DNA from: JAWKWH01 sp041397625 | Lineage (GTDB): Bacteria > Pseudomonadota > Alphaproteobacteria > Rhizobiales > Rhizobiaceae | Direction: 5' to 3' | Length of the DNA stretch: 64,000 nt | Assembly (NCBI GenBank): GCA_041397625.1 | Contig: JAWKWH010000001.1 | Span: 1,286,979 to 1,350,978 of the forward strand | Shown: positions 17,818 to 27,167 of the stretch, piece after piece | Position numbering within the stretch: position 1 is the first letter of the stretch | Layout of the letters: each line of letters begins with the position of its first letter | The notes under the pieces: generated by a model | Database searches by the model: none | Told to the model about the DNA's origin: nothing | The model's input: only the letters and a program-made list of their open reading frames with translations | Translations under genes and position numbers: made by a program

Positions 17818-18786
17818 CTAGAAGAGGTGACATCCAACCAAGTGGTTCGGGGCAACCTGCTTGAGTTCGGGCCGTTCAACTGCGCAACGTTTCTCGGCAA
17901 GCGGACAGCGCGGATGCAGGCTGCAGCCCTTGGGTGGGGTTACGGGGCTCGGCACGTCGCCGGGAAGCAGGTCGCCGGACTGCTCCTGGTCGGGATGGGA
18001 GGGAGGCACCGCCGCCATCAACGCATTGGTGTAGGGATGGCGCGGTTCGAGATAAAGATCGTCGCCATCGGCAACTTCCACGAGCTTGCCGAGATACATG
18101 ACGCCGGTACGATCGCTCATGTGCTTCACGACCTCGATATCGTGGGCGATGAGAAGATAGGCGATGCCGAATTCTCGCTGAATATCCTTGAGCAGGTTCA
18201 TGATCTGGGCACGGATCGAGACATCGAGCGCCGAAACCGGTTCGTCCAGTATGATAAGTCTCGGATTGACCGCGAGCGCACGGGCAATCGCAATTCGTTG
18301 ACGCTGCCCACCGCTGAATTCATGCGGATACCGGTCTTCCGCGCCGCGCGGCAGACCGACCGTCTCCAGAAGCTCTGCGACCCTCTCCCGTATTGCGCTG
18401 CGCGAAAGCGTGCGGGCAACGACGAGTGGCTCGGCAATGATCGCGCCGGCTGTCAGGCGCGGGCTCAACGAACTGTAAGGGTCCTGGAAGACCGCCTGCA
18501 CGGAATGCCGGAACTTGCGCAGTTCGGCGGACGAAAATTCCCGGACGTCGGTGCCGTCATATGTGATCGAGCCATCCGTAACATGATCAAGCAGCAGCGC
18601 CAGTCGGGCGATCGTCGACTTGCCGCAGCCTGATTCTCCGACGAGGCCGAAGGTCTTTCCATGTTCGATGTCAAAACTTACGCCGTCTACGGCCCTGACA
18701 CTTCCGACTTCCCGGCGAACGAATACGCCATCCTTGATCGGAAAGTGCCGCCTGATCTCCCGAAATCGCATCAAGGAACTGCTCAT
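17818..18786 (-). CDS. Peptide/opine-type ABC transporter ATPase (DppF/OppF-like)
   Basis: 322-residue ATPase of the PepT importer family. Walker A GESGCGKST, signature FSGGQRQRIAIARAL, Walker B IILDEPVSALD, and the C-terminal oligopeptide-transporter extension with a Cys cluster (CSLHPRCPLAEKRC) that binds an Fe-S cluster in relatives. Its ATG overlaps the stop of the DppD-like gene by four bases. It works with the DppBCD-like partners and the binding protein encoded upstream. Confidence 0.93.
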   Translation of the reverse strand: MSSSLMRFREIRRHFPIKDGVFVRREVGSVRAVDGVSFDIEHGKTFGLVGESGCGKSTIARLALLLDHVTDGSITYDGTDVREFSSAELRKFRHSVQAVFQDPYSSLSPRLTAGAIIAEPLVVARTLSRSAIRERVAELLETVGLPRGAEDRYPHEFSGGQRQRIAIARALAVNPRLIILDEPVSALDVSIRAQIMNLLKDIQREFGIAYLLIAHDIEVVKHMSDRTGVMYLGKLVEVADGDDLYLEPRHPYTNALMAAVPPSHPDQEQSGDLLPGDVPSPVTPPKGCSLHPRCPLAEKRCAVERPELKQVAPNHLVGCHLF

Positions 18787-19790
18787 GCCTCGGCTTCCTC
18801 ATCGACTAGAAAGCAGCGTGCTAGATGTTCCTTGGCGATTTCGGTCTGCTCTGGCTCCTGCCTGCGACAAATCGGCATCGCATGCGGGCATCGCTCCTGG
18901 AAGCTGCAACCGGCCGGTAGATCAAGGAGATCTGGTGGCTGGCCTTCAATACTCGGCAGGCGGTCGTGTTTCTCACTCAGTTTTGGAAGTGAACGCAGCA
19001 ATGCGCGTGTGTAGGGATGCGCCGGGCGATCAAATATGTCGCGAACAGACCCGATTTCGACAATCTTGCCCGCATACATGACCGCGACACGATCGCAGTT
19101 CTTGGCGACAATGCCCAGATCGTGCGTAACGAGTATCATGCCAAGACCAGTGGACTTCTGCATGTCCTTGAGCAGTTTCAGGAATTGTGCCTGTATCGTT
19201 ACGTCCAGCGCGGTGGTTGGCTCGTCTGCAATCAACACACGTGGACGGCAGGAAACCGAAATTGCACCGACGATGCGCTGCCGCATTCCGCCGCTCATCT
19301 GGTGCGGATAATCCTTCAGCCGGCGTTCAGGCGCCGGTATGCGCACGAGTGCGAGAACTTCCCTGACTGCGTCCCACAAGGAAGACCCCGAGAGCCCTTG
19401 GTGGAGATGTAGTGGTTCCGCGACCTGCTTGCCCACCGAGATCAGCGGATTGAGCGACGTCATCGGATCCTGAAGTATCATGGAAATGCCCTTGCCGCGC
19501 ACTTCACGGATTTCCTCCTCGCTGAGTTTGAGTAAATCCGTACCGTCGAGCAAAACCTCACCGCCCACTATCTTGCCGGCAGGCTTGGCGATCATCCGCA
19601 GAATCGAAAAGCAGGTCATGCTTTTGCCGCTGCCTGATTCACCAACGAGACCAAGCGTCTCGCCTCGCGCCAGGGAGAAGCTCACGTTGTTGACGGCCTT
19701 GAGTTCTCCCCGACGCGTTTGAAAATGCGTGCGAAGATTTTTTACTTCCAGAACAGGCGAAGCGTTGTTTGCGGATTGGGTATGAGCCAT
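18783..19790 (-). CDS. Peptide/opine-type ABC transporter ATPase (DppD/OppD-like)
   Basis: 335 residues. Walker A GESGSGKSM, signature MSGGMRQRIVGA, Walker B VLIADEPTTALD, and the family C-terminal Cys motif (CSFQERCPHAMPIC). It is the second ATPase of the importer, which normally forms a DppD-DppF heterodimer. The start follows the permease stop after three bases. Confidence 0.93.
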   Translation of the reverse strand: MAHTQSANNASPVLEVKNLRTHFQTRRGELKAVNNVSFSLARGETLGLVGESGSGKSMTCFSILRMIAKPAGKIVGGEVLLDGTDLLKLSEEEIREVRGKGISMILQDPMTSLNPLISVGKQVAEPLHLHQGLSGSSLWDAVREVLALVRIPAPERRLKDYPHQMSGGMRQRIVGAISVSCRPRVLIADEPTTALDVTIQAQFLKLLKDMQKSTGLGMILVTHDLGIVAKNCDRVAVMYAGKIVEIGSVRDIFDRPAHPYTRALLRSLPKLSEKHDRLPSIEGQPPDLLDLPAGCSFQERCPHAMPICRRQEPEQTEIAKEHLARCFLVDEEAEA

Positions 19791-19793
19791 TGC

Positions 19794-20621
19794 TTACACT
19801 TGCCTGAATCTCGGATCCAAGCGCATTCTGAGCCAGTCTCCGAGGAAGTTGAAACTCATGACCACGAGCAGGATTGCCAGGCCGGGCCAGAAAGCCAGCC
19901 ACCAGGCGCTGGAGATGTAGGCACGTCCGTCCGCAAGCATGGACCCCCAAGCCGGATCCGGCGGTGGAACGCCAACGCCGATGAAGCTGAGCGTTGCCTC
20001 GGTAATGATGACGAGTCCGAGTTGCAGCGTTGCGACGACGATCAGGGTATTGACCATGTTGGGCAGGACATGCACGAGCATGATCCGCAGTTTGCTGGAA
20101 CCGGCAACAATCGCGAGATTGATGAACTCACCCTTCTTGATCCGCAGAACTTCCGAACGCAGCACGCGGGTGTAGCCCGACCATCCAACCACGATAAGCA
20201 CGAGTATCAGATTGTTCTTGCTGGGACCCAGCACCGCTGCCAGAACAATGGCTATGAGCATTGTCGGCATGGACAGAAAGACATCGACAACCCGCATGAT
20301 GACAACGTCAACCCAGCCGCCGAGGTAGCCCGCCAGCAATGCCATGATTGCACCAATGCTGCCCGCGACGACAACGACCACGAAGCCCACCTGCATCGAG
20401 ATGCTCGCTCCGCCAACGATGCGGCTCAGAATGTCTCTCCCCATCTGGTCTGTCCCCAGGGGATAGGTGAGCGTTCCTTCTGCCTGCCAGAAGGGAGGCT
20501 TGTAGGCGTCCCACAGGCTCATGGCGTTGGGATCGTGTGGCATTACGTACTGACCTGCGATCCCGAAAAAGGCAAAGACGATGAGGACGATAGCCGGGAG
20601 CAGGGGAAGGCGGCGTTTCAC
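19794..20621 (-). CDS. Peptide/opine-type ABC transporter permease (DppC-like)
   Basis: 275-residue inner-membrane permease with an N-terminal membrane segment (LLPAIVLIVFAFFGIAGQYV), the GTDQMGRDILSRI motif characteristic of DppC/OppC, and an EAA loop (EATLSFIGVGVPPPDPAWG). It pairs with the DppB-like permease 24 bases upstream. Confidence 0.93.
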   Translation of the reverse strand: MKRRLPLLPAIVLIVFAFFGIAGQYVMPHDPNAMSLWDAYKPPFWQAEGTLTYPLGTDQMGRDILSRIVGGASISMQVGFVVVVVAGSIGAIMALLAGYLGGWVDVVIMRVVDVFLSMPTMLIAIVLAAVLGPSKNNLILVLIVVGWSGYTRVLRSEVLRIKKGEFINLAIVAGSSKLRIMLVHVLPNMVNTLIVVATLQLGLVIITEATLSFIGVGVPPPDPAWGSMLADGRAYISSAWWLAFWPGLAILLVVMSFNFLGDWLRMRLDPRFRQV

Positions 20622-20645
20622 TGAAATTCTCCTGGCGATACTCGA

Positions 20646-21563
20646 TTATTCCAGTTCGATGCGGGGATCGATGTAGGTGTAGACGATATCCACGATGACA
20701 TTGGTGACGACGATAACGATCGAAAGAACCAGCAATGTCGTCTGGATCGTCGAGTAGTCTCGCGCAAAGATCGATTCTGCGACGAGCCCGCCGACACCGG
20801 GCCAGTTGAAGATGTATTCGGTGATCACGGTTCCGCTCATTAGAACCACGAAATCCATCGCGGCGACCGTGAAAACGGGAATTAGCGCATTAAGCAGGGC
20901 ATGCCGCACGATGACTTGGTGCTCCGGAACCCCCTTGATTCTCGCCAGCTTGATGTAGTCGCGATCGAGAACGTCAAGCATGGTGGAGCGCGTCAGGCGC
21001 ATCGTTCCGGCGGCAAATGCAAGTCCGAGGGTGAGCGATGGCAGTACAAGATGCTGCGGCCCGCCAATGCCGGAAGTCGGAAACCAGCCTAGTTTCACCG
21101 AGAACAGAAGGATGAGCATTATGCCAAGCCAGAAAACGGGCGTGGCCTGGCCCACGGTAGCAACAATCCGGGCGATCCTGTCGATCCAGTTACCCTCGTG
21201 CACGGCCGACATTACGCCCATCGTGACCCCGATGAGAAGCGACCAGGCCATGGCGGCGCTTGCAAGCAGAACGGTATTGGGAAAACGTTCGGCGAAGACT
21301 TCGAGAGCTGGTCGGTTCCAGCGCAGTGACGTGCCGAAGTCACCCTGCAATGCATTGAGCAGGAAGATGCCGTACTGAACGTAAAGCGGCTCGTCCAATC
21401 GAAGCTCTTTGCGCAACGCGGCATGGGCTTCCGGCGTTGCTTCGGCTGGCAGCAGCAAGGCAACGGGATCGCCGTTCAGGTGTATGAGCAGGAAAACGAC
21501 AATCGACACGCCAACAAGCGTGATGATTCCCTGGACCACTCTTTTCAGGATGTAGCGTTTCAT
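20646..21563 (-). CDS. Peptide/opine-type ABC transporter permease (DppB-like)
   Basis: 305-residue inner-membrane permease with the family start MKRYILKRVVQGIITLVGVS and EYIFNWPGVGGL near the C-terminus. The ATG at 21563 gives the canonical N-terminus; an in-frame extension to 21608 falls in the intergenic hairpin and was rejected. It follows the binding-protein gene, separated by a stem-loop. Confidence 0.93.
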   Translation of the reverse strand: MKRYILKRVVQGIITLVGVSIVVFLLIHLNGDPVALLLPAEATPEAHAALRKELRLDEPLYVQYGIFLLNALQGDFGTSLRWNRPALEVFAERFPNTVLLASAAMAWSLLIGVTMGVMSAVHEGNWIDRIARIVATVGQATPVFWLGIMLILLFSVKLGWFPTSGIGGPQHLVLPSLTLGLAFAAGTMRLTRSTMLDVLDRDYIKLARIKGVPEHQVIVRHALLNALIPVFTVAAMDFVVLMSGTVITEYIFNWPGVGGLVAESIFARDYSTIQTTLLVLSIVIVVTNVIVDIVYTYIDPRIELE

Positions 21564-21590
21564 GGACGGTACGCCGGGTATAGTTCCGAT

Positions 21591-21625
21591 GAACCGGCAC
21601 GGAACCAACTTTTCCGCGCCGGTTC
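21591..21625 (-). repeat. Intercistronic stem-loop between binding protein and permease genes
   Basis: Inverted repeat with 14-base arms (GAACCGGCACGGAA and TTCCGCGCCGGTTC, one mismatch) around a 7-base loop, directly after the binding-protein stop. There is no long U-run. Such hairpins often protect the 3' end of the binding-protein message and cut expression of the downstream permeases; that role is inferred. Confidence 0.7.
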
Positions 21626-21634
21626 TTTCTTCAG

Positions 21635-23221
21635 TTATTCAGCCTTCAAAGACAGATTTTCGAAGTTGGCCGGGAAGACAAGGCCCTGAACATTCTCGTA
21701 CGATTCGATCCGGGGGCCCGCCGCCATCGCGAACTTTCCCGCCACGACGTCCACACGCACCCAGGCATCGTAGATGGTCCGCTGCATTTCCTGCGCTGCG
21801 GCAGGAAGCTCCGGGCTGTCGATGGGGATGTCGTTGGTCTTCCGAATAGCGGCATCAACTTCGTCGGAAGTCACGCCGCAGCTCCATTGCGCCTGCTTTG
21901 TAAGCTGGCCGTGGATCGGCGTCACCGGATGAGCTCGCGCATTCCACCATGCCTCCGAGACGATCAGACCGGTCAGCGCATATGTGCCTTTCCAAAGTCC
22001 GTGACAACGTTCTGCGTGGACACTGTTGTCGATGAGTTGCAGCTTCGTGCGAATGCCTACCGCATCGAGATAGCCTTTTACGGCCTTTGCGATTTCCCAC
22101 CATGGACCCGGACCATAGGCCTGGATTTCGGTTTCGAACCCATCGGCGTAGCCTGCTTCCGAGAGCATTACCTTGGCACGGGCGGGGTCATATTTGTCGG
22201 GCGTGGAAAACACGGGATCGTATCCGGCGTGCCATGGCGCGAGGATACCCTTGAACGGCCTTGCAAGGCCCTGGAGGCTGATTTGCGAAATCGCCTCCCG
22301 GTCAATTGCATAGGAAACCGCCTCCCGAACCTTCTTGTTGTGGAACGGGCTGTTGTTTCCGGCATTGGCAGGCGCGACATCCGCGAAGGACAGCTGCGCG
22401 AGGATCGTGTTGTCGGAGGTAATCAAACGCAGGTTGGAATCCGCCTTGATGTCGCGAACCATCTGCGGGTCGACGCTGGCAATGTCGGCTTCACCGGTCT
22501 TGAGCATGGCGACGATCGTCGCTGGTTCCGGTACGAATACCAGGCGCAGTTTCTTGACCTTCGGCGGATTGCGGAAATGCCCTTCCCAAGCCTCGTACTC
22601 GATCCAGGAATCCTGCTTGAAATCGACTACGCGAAAGGGACCGGCGCCAACCGGATTCCTGGCATATGCCTCGTCGCCAACTTCCTCGATATAATCCTTG
22701 GGCTGCATCTTGAAATATTCGAACAGCCGGTCGGTAAAAGCCGGATAGGGCGATTTGAAGCGAATACGGACATGGTGGTCATCGATGATGTCCGTGCCCT
22801 CGTACAGGTTCCTCAGTTCGAAGGCGCCGTAATTGTTCTTGAAATCTTCACGCTGCACACGTTCGATGCTGAACTTCACGTCCTCGGCTGTGAACGCCTC
22901 GCCATTTTGGAACGTAATGCCTTTGCGAAGGAAAAATTCTACCGACTTTCCATCGGGAGCCCATACCCAGCGCTCCGCCATCGACGGAATGACTTCCGCG
23001 TTTGCGTTTTTGGTAACAAGACTGTCGCCGCTGATATTGTTAATGATCGCACCATTGCCGCTGGTCACCGTCGCGGTGTCCACGCCGCGGGCAACCCAGC
23101 TGGTACCCTGAAATGCCACCGTTACTTCGCCTTCGGCGGCATTTGCCGCTCCGACGACCATTGTCAGCATCAACGTGCTGCCGGCAATCGACCGCCAACT
23201 CTTCATGGATGGAAGTTTCAC
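21635..23221 (-). CDS. ABC transporter periplasmic binding protein, SBP family 5 (DppA/OppA-like)
   Basis: 528-residue exported binding protein. The signal peptide runs to about residue 28 (LMLTMVVGAANA|AEG), then the SBP_bac_5 fold with the family signature region VKFSIERVQREDFKN and APWHAGYDPVFSTPDKYDPARAK. The GTG at 23221 is preferred because CAGGGAGAG lies seven bases upstream; ATG 23206 is the alternative. The ligand could be a peptide, opine or other zwitterion. It sits between the aldehyde dehydrogenase and the permeases. Confidence 0.9.
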   Translation of the reverse strand: MKLPSMKSWRSIAGSTLMLTMVVGAANAAEGEVTVAFQGTSWVARGVDTATVTSGNGAIINNISGDSLVTKNANAEVIPSMAERWVWAPDGKSVEFFLRKGITFQNGEAFTAEDVKFSIERVQREDFKNNYGAFELRNLYEGTDIIDDHHVRIRFKSPYPAFTDRLFEYFKMQPKDYIEEVGDEAYARNPVGAGPFRVVDFKQDSWIEYEAWEGHFRNPPKVKKLRLVFVPEPATIVAMLKTGEADIASVDPQMVRDIKADSNLRLITSDNTILAQLSFADVAPANAGNNSPFHNKKVREAVSYAIDREAISQISLQGLARPFKGILAPWHAGYDPVFSTPDKYDPARAKVMLSEAGYADGFETEIQAYGPGPWWEIAKAVKGYLDAVGIRTKLQLIDNSVHAERCHGLWKGTYALTGLIVSEAWWNARAHPVTPIHGQLTKQAQWSCGVTSDEVDAAIRKTNDIPIDSPELPAAAQEMQRTIYDAWVRVDVVAGKFAMAAGPRIESYENVQGLVFPANFENLSLKAE

Positions 23222-23288
23222 TGTACAACTCTCCCTGATTTGTCTGTTTTGCTTGGAAAAACTGCTGAAATCTCTGCCATATGGGACA

Positions 23289-24788
23289 TCAGCCGTACCG
23301 GCCGCCGCCGCCATACCAATCCGGAAATTCGGAGCCGAGCCGGACGATTACATTCTGTTCCTTGGAATATGCCCGCAGGGCATGCCAACCATTCTCCTTG
23401 CCGTAGCCGCTGGCACCAAATCCACCCCAGATCGAGGCCGGGTCGTTCTTGTGATGATCGTTGATCCAGACAATTCCGGCATTGATCCGTCGCGCCAGGC
23501 GATGAGCGCGACCGACATCTCGCGTCCATACGGATGCCCCCAAACCAAACTCGCTGTCATTCGCCAGTTCCAATGCATCTTCTTCGCCATCGAAAGGACA
23601 CACGCAAAGAACCGGCCCGAAAATCTCTTCCCTGAAAATGCGCATGTCCGGCGTGACATCGGCGAAAATCGTCGGTTCCAGAAAATGCCCGCGATCCAAC
23701 GCTTCGCCGAGCTTTGGCCGCCCGCCGCCCGCCACCAGGGTCGCACCCTGGTCGATACCGGCCTGAACAAATTCGAGCGATCGTTTCAATTGTGCGTCGG
23801 AAATGAGAGGCCCCATATCCGTGGCAGGGTCCATGGGATCACCGAGCCGCAGGCTCTTTGCCCGTTCGGCAAAACGCTCGACAAAGGCTTCGTAGATGGA
23901 TCGATGCACGAGAAAACGCGTGCCGGACACGCATGTCTGCCCGGAAGCAATGAAGCCCGCGAATGCCGCCCCGGCGACCGCTTCATTCACCGGTGTGTCG
24001 TCAAATATGACCACCGGCGCCTTGCCGCCAAGTTCCATGACGGTCGGTACAAGCCGGGTTGCCGCTATGCCGGCTACAATGCGTCCCGTCTCCGTACCGC
24101 CGGTCAGGTCAAGTTTTGCCACACGTGGCGCGTGACAAATAGCTGAGCCTGCGACGGCTCCCTTGCCGGACACCACATTCAGCACACCCGCCGGCAACCC
24201 TGCCTTTGCCGCAAGTTCGGCGAACAGGAGAGGCGTCAGCGGTGCAAGTTCAGCCGGCTTAGCCACCACGACGTTACCCGCGGCGAGCGCCGGCGCCAGT
24301 TTTTTCAGAAAGATGAGGAGCGGATGATTCCAAGAGGTTATCATGCCGACCACACCAATCGGGCTCAACTGCGTGTAGTTGAGATAATCGCCACGAAACG
24401 GGCTGACGCTTCCTTCGAGGCCCCGAGCAATGCCGGCAAAATGTTGGAACCATTCCGGCAATCTGGCCAGTTGGGCCCGCATTTCGCGTATCGGCCGGCC
24501 CGTAACGCGGGATTCAAGCTCTGCAAATTCACCGATTCGCTTCGCCAGCTCGTCGGCAATCGAACGAAGGACATGACCCCGGTCCATCGCGTCGAGGCCA
24601 GACCACCGGCCATCGTCGAAAGCCGCCGCCGCAACGGCAACCGCATCGGCAACGTCATCCGGGCTCGCGCTCGGGGCAGTGCCAACAACCTCGCCGGTCG
24701 CCGGATTTGTCACAACGATCCGCTCACCCGATGACCCGTCGCGAAACGCGCCGTCTATGAACAAGCCCGGACTGATTCCAGCAGTCAT
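23289..24788 (-). CDS. NAD(P)-dependent aldehyde dehydrogenase
   Basis: 499 residues, ALDH superfamily (betaine-aldehyde/semialdehyde dehydrogenase-like). Visible are N154 (ITSWNHP), the general base E252 (MELGGKAPV) and the nucleophile C286 (SGQTCVSGT). The ATG at 24788 has GAGGT seven bases upstream; a GTG at 24797 is possible. It is the first gene of the ten-gene leftward operon and faces the GntR regulator across a promoter region rich in candidate operators. Confidence 0.93.
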   Translation of the reverse strand: MTAGISPGLFIDGAFRDGSSGERIVVTNPATGEVVGTAPSASPDDVADAVAVAAAAFDDGRWSGLDAMDRGHVLRSIADELAKRIGEFAELESRVTGRPIREMRAQLARLPEWFQHFAGIARGLEGSVSPFRGDYLNYTQLSPIGVVGMITSWNHPLLIFLKKLAPALAAGNVVVAKPAELAPLTPLLFAELAAKAGLPAGVLNVVSGKGAVAGSAICHAPRVAKLDLTGGTETGRIVAGIAATRLVPTVMELGGKAPVVIFDDTPVNEAVAGAAFAGFIASGQTCVSGTRFLVHRSIYEAFVERFAERAKSLRLGDPMDPATDMGPLISDAQLKRSLEFVQAGIDQGATLVAGGGRPKLGEALDRGHFLEPTIFADVTPDMRIFREEIFGPVLCVCPFDGEEDALELANDSEFGLGASVWTRDVGRAHRLARRINAGIVWINDHHKNDPASIWGGFGASGYGKENGWHALRAYSKEQNVIVRLGSEFPDWYGGGGRYG

Positions 24789-25087
24789 ATGCCCCACCTC
24801 ACCACGATTTGCGGGTCAGGTCTTTGCCTTCGACCGCCGGGCTTTGACATTGGCGCCTGGGGCTCTGCCACCCAATTGCCATCAGATATTATCGAACCCT
24901 ACTCGGTAAATTGCATACATACAAGCTATTATTGCATAAAATGTTGTTGAATTTTGCGTAAAGGCTTACAATCTTGTATAAAAATCATCCATGGGAGATT
25001 CTTGGATTGCGCTTTCCGCTCGAGCGGCAAGACCAGGAGCCGAGCCGACAGGGTGGAAATTGCAGCAGGATACTGACGAGGTGGGAC
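24789..25087. promoter_or_regulatory. Divergent promoter region, aldehyde dehydrogenase operon / GntR regulator
   Basis: 299 bases, markedly AT-rich between 24895 and 24995 compared with the coding flanks. Three related elements are visible: TTGCATACAT (24911-24920), TTGCATAAAA (24932-24941) and TTGTATAAAA (24974-24983). Each is one mismatch from TTGYATACAA. They probably place both divergent operons under the adjacent GntR protein (inference). Confidence 0.6.
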
Positions 25088-25801
25088 GTGGCCACGAAAG
25101 AGCAGATTAAAATCAACGACCAGCCGAAAATCTCAAAGCAATCCAAACCGCGCACCCGTGCCGAAGACCTGCGCAACAGTCTGGAGAACATGATTGTTGA
25201 TGGCCTTCTTGCTCCCGGCGAGAAACTGGACGAGATGGAAATCGCGGAGCGCTTTGGTGTTTCCAGGACGCCCGTCCGGGAGGCGTTGCGTGCCTTGAGC
25301 TCCACGGGGCTCGTGGAGGTCAAGGGTCGGCGCGGCATGACGGTGGCCGCGGCATCCATCTCGACTCTCCTCGAGATGTTCGAGATGATGTCTGCGATGG
25401 AGGGGCTCTGCGCGAAGTTTGCGGCCCGCCGCGCAACACCGCAACAAAAGAGGGAATTGCGCGAACTCCACGCCGAATTGATTTCCAGCCTGGAAGAAAA
25501 CGATCCCGATGCCTTCTATGAGATCAATGCGCGGTTCCACAACCTCATCTACGATGCATCGCATACGGAATTTCTGGCTGAGCAGACGCGGGCGGTGCGC
25601 AGGCGCGTGGCGCCTTATCGCCGCCATGTCACCTTCCAGCCGGGTCAGATGCAGGATACGATCGGCGAGCATGAGGCAATCCTGCGCGCCATTGAAGATG
25701 CCGACCCTGCGGCAGCGCAAGGCGCCGCCTCGAAGCACATCCTGCTGCTTGGCGATAATCTGACGGATTTTATTGCATCCCTGCCGCCGGGAATTAGGTA
25801 A
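25088..25801 (+). CDS. GntR-family transcriptional regulator, FCD (FadR/VanR) subfamily
   Basis: 237 residues. Winged helix-turn-helix at about 24-90 (MEIAERFGVSRTPVREALRAL), then an all-helical FCD effector domain (95-225) with metal-site histidines H151, H195 and H217; the usual aspartate four residues before the first is an Asn. The GTG at 25088 follows GAGGTGGGAC; longer in-frame starts reach into the operator region. It likely represses the surrounding catabolic operons and is relieved by a pathway metabolite, probably a carboxylate (family knowledge, inference here). Confidence 0.88.
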   Translation: MATKEQIKINDQPKISKQSKPRTRAEDLRNSLENMIVDGLLAPGEKLDEMEIAERFGVSRTPVREALRALSSTGLVEVKGRRGMTVAAASISTLLEMFEMMSAMEGLCAKFAARRATPQQKRELRELHAELISSLEENDPDAFYEINARFHNLIYDASHTEFLAEQTRAVRRRVAPYRRHVTFQPGQMQDTIGEHEAILRAIEDADPAAAQGAASKHILLLGDNLTDFIASLPPGIR

Positions 25802-25989
25802 GCCCGACCGCCTTTCCAGGCAGCAAGCTTCCAGACGTCCTCCTCCTTTTCCGATGCCGCCGGGCGCTCCGGCGCTTATTTGCCTGCGCGCTCAAGGCAA
25901 ATTTATTCATGTTAGATATTTATGTATCCAAATTTTTGATGTATGCATAATTTGCGAATTTTCGTTACCGAGTTGGGAAGCCTGAGACC
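25802..25989. promoter_or_regulatory. Promoter region before the aminotransferase gene
   Basis: 188 bases, AT-rich from 25905 to 25970. Two elements of the block's motif are present: TATGTATCCAAA (25921-25932) and ATGTATGCATAAT (25939-25951, centred on the palindrome TATGCATA). They suggest that the aminotransferase operon has its own regulated promoter rather than relying only on read-through from gntR. Confidence 0.5.
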
Positions 25990-27123
25990 ATGAGAAAATT
26001 TGAAGCCCGAAACGCCCATTTCGACCGGTTGGTCAACAGCAGCGACCTGAAATGGCTTGGGCAGAACACCAATCACTTCCCCCCGCATCCCGCGGTCATA
26101 GAGGCAATGCAAAAATGCATTGCGGACGAGGAATTTCATATCTACGCACCACCTTACGGGCTCGAGAAGCTTCGGACGGGGATCCTCGACGATCTCGGTC
26201 TGCCCAACCTGTCGGCGCTTGTCTCCGATGGGGCGGTGTCGTCGCTTTACCACCTGTGTCATACGCTCCTGCGGCCCGGCGACGAATTCATCACGACCGA
26301 TCCTACCTGGAACTGGCCGATGGAATTCGCCCGTTCGGTGGGTGCAACCGTAAAGCAGATTCCGATCTACGGACCGGAGTACGAATACCGTCTTGCGCCT
26401 GACCGCCTTGCGGAGGCGATCACGCCGGCTACGAAAATCATATACTTCGTCGACCCCAACAATCCTCTGGGTACGGCAGCGACCCATGAGGAAATTCAGG
26501 CGATTGCGGCGATCGCCGAGAAATCAGGCGCCTATCTGGTGCATGACTGCACCTATCGCCACTTTGCGTACGATCATCATCTGGCAGCCCATGAGTATCC
26601 GAAACGTACGCTGACCGTTTACAGCTTCTCCAAATGGTTGGGACTTGCCGGCTTGCGGATTGGCGCCACTGTGGCTGATCCACAGATCATCGAGATGCTG
26701 GCGTCGGCACCGCCGAACAATCTCGGTTCCAACATCCTGTCGCAGCGGGCGGCAGTTGCAGGATTGGCCATAAGGGATGAATGGCTGCCGGGGATCGTTG
26801 CGATCCAGCGCGAGAACCAGAAGATGGTCAAGCAAGCGGTCGATTCAATCGACGGCCTGAGCATGCCGGTATACCCGTCGAACGGCAATTTCGTCGTGAT
26901 CGAATGCGATGATCCTGCAATCCGTCCTGAAGCACTGGTTTCGGCATATCAGAAGCAGGGGATCATGATCCGCCAGGGCGCCTATCACACGCCGAATTTC
27001 GGGCACCGATTTGTAAAGGTGAGCCTGAGCGTACCTACCGAATGGGTGCAGTCCTTCACGGCCTTGCTCCCGCAGATGATAGAGCAAGCCCGCGCATTGG
27101 AAAGTCAGAGCTCGCTATTCTAG
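25990..27123 (+). CDS. PLP-dependent aminotransferase, class I/II
   Basis: 377-residue fold-type I enzyme. The PLP lysine is K215 in YSFSKWLGLAGLRIG, the pocket Asn/Asp motif is VDPNNPLGT, and an Arg for substrate carboxylate binding is expected near the C-terminal HTPNFGHRFVKVSLSVP. It is similar to HisC/aspartate aminotransferase-type enzymes, but no biosynthetic context is present, so a catabolic transamination is more likely. The start ATG fits the family. Confidence 0.88.
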   Translation: MRKFEARNAHFDRLVNSSDLKWLGQNTNHFPPHPAVIEAMQKCIADEEFHIYAPPYGLEKLRTGILDDLGLPNLSALVSDGAVSSLYHLCHTLLRPGDEFITTDPTWNWPMEFARSVGATVKQIPIYGPEYEYRLAPDRLAEAITPATKIIYFVDPNNPLGTAATHEEIQAIAAIAEKSGAYLVHDCTYRHFAYDHHLAAHEYPKRTLTVYSFSKWLGLAGLRIGATVADPQIIEMLASAPPNNLGSNILSQRAAVAGLAIRDEWLPGIVAIQRENQKMVKQAVDSIDGLSMPVYPSNGNFVVIECDDPAIRPEALVSAYQKQGIMIRQGAYHTPNFGHRFVKVSLSVPTEWVQSFTALLPQMIEQARALESQSSLF

Positions 27124-27167
27124 CTCCATACAACACCACAAGACAAAACGTTCGGTAGGACACGATT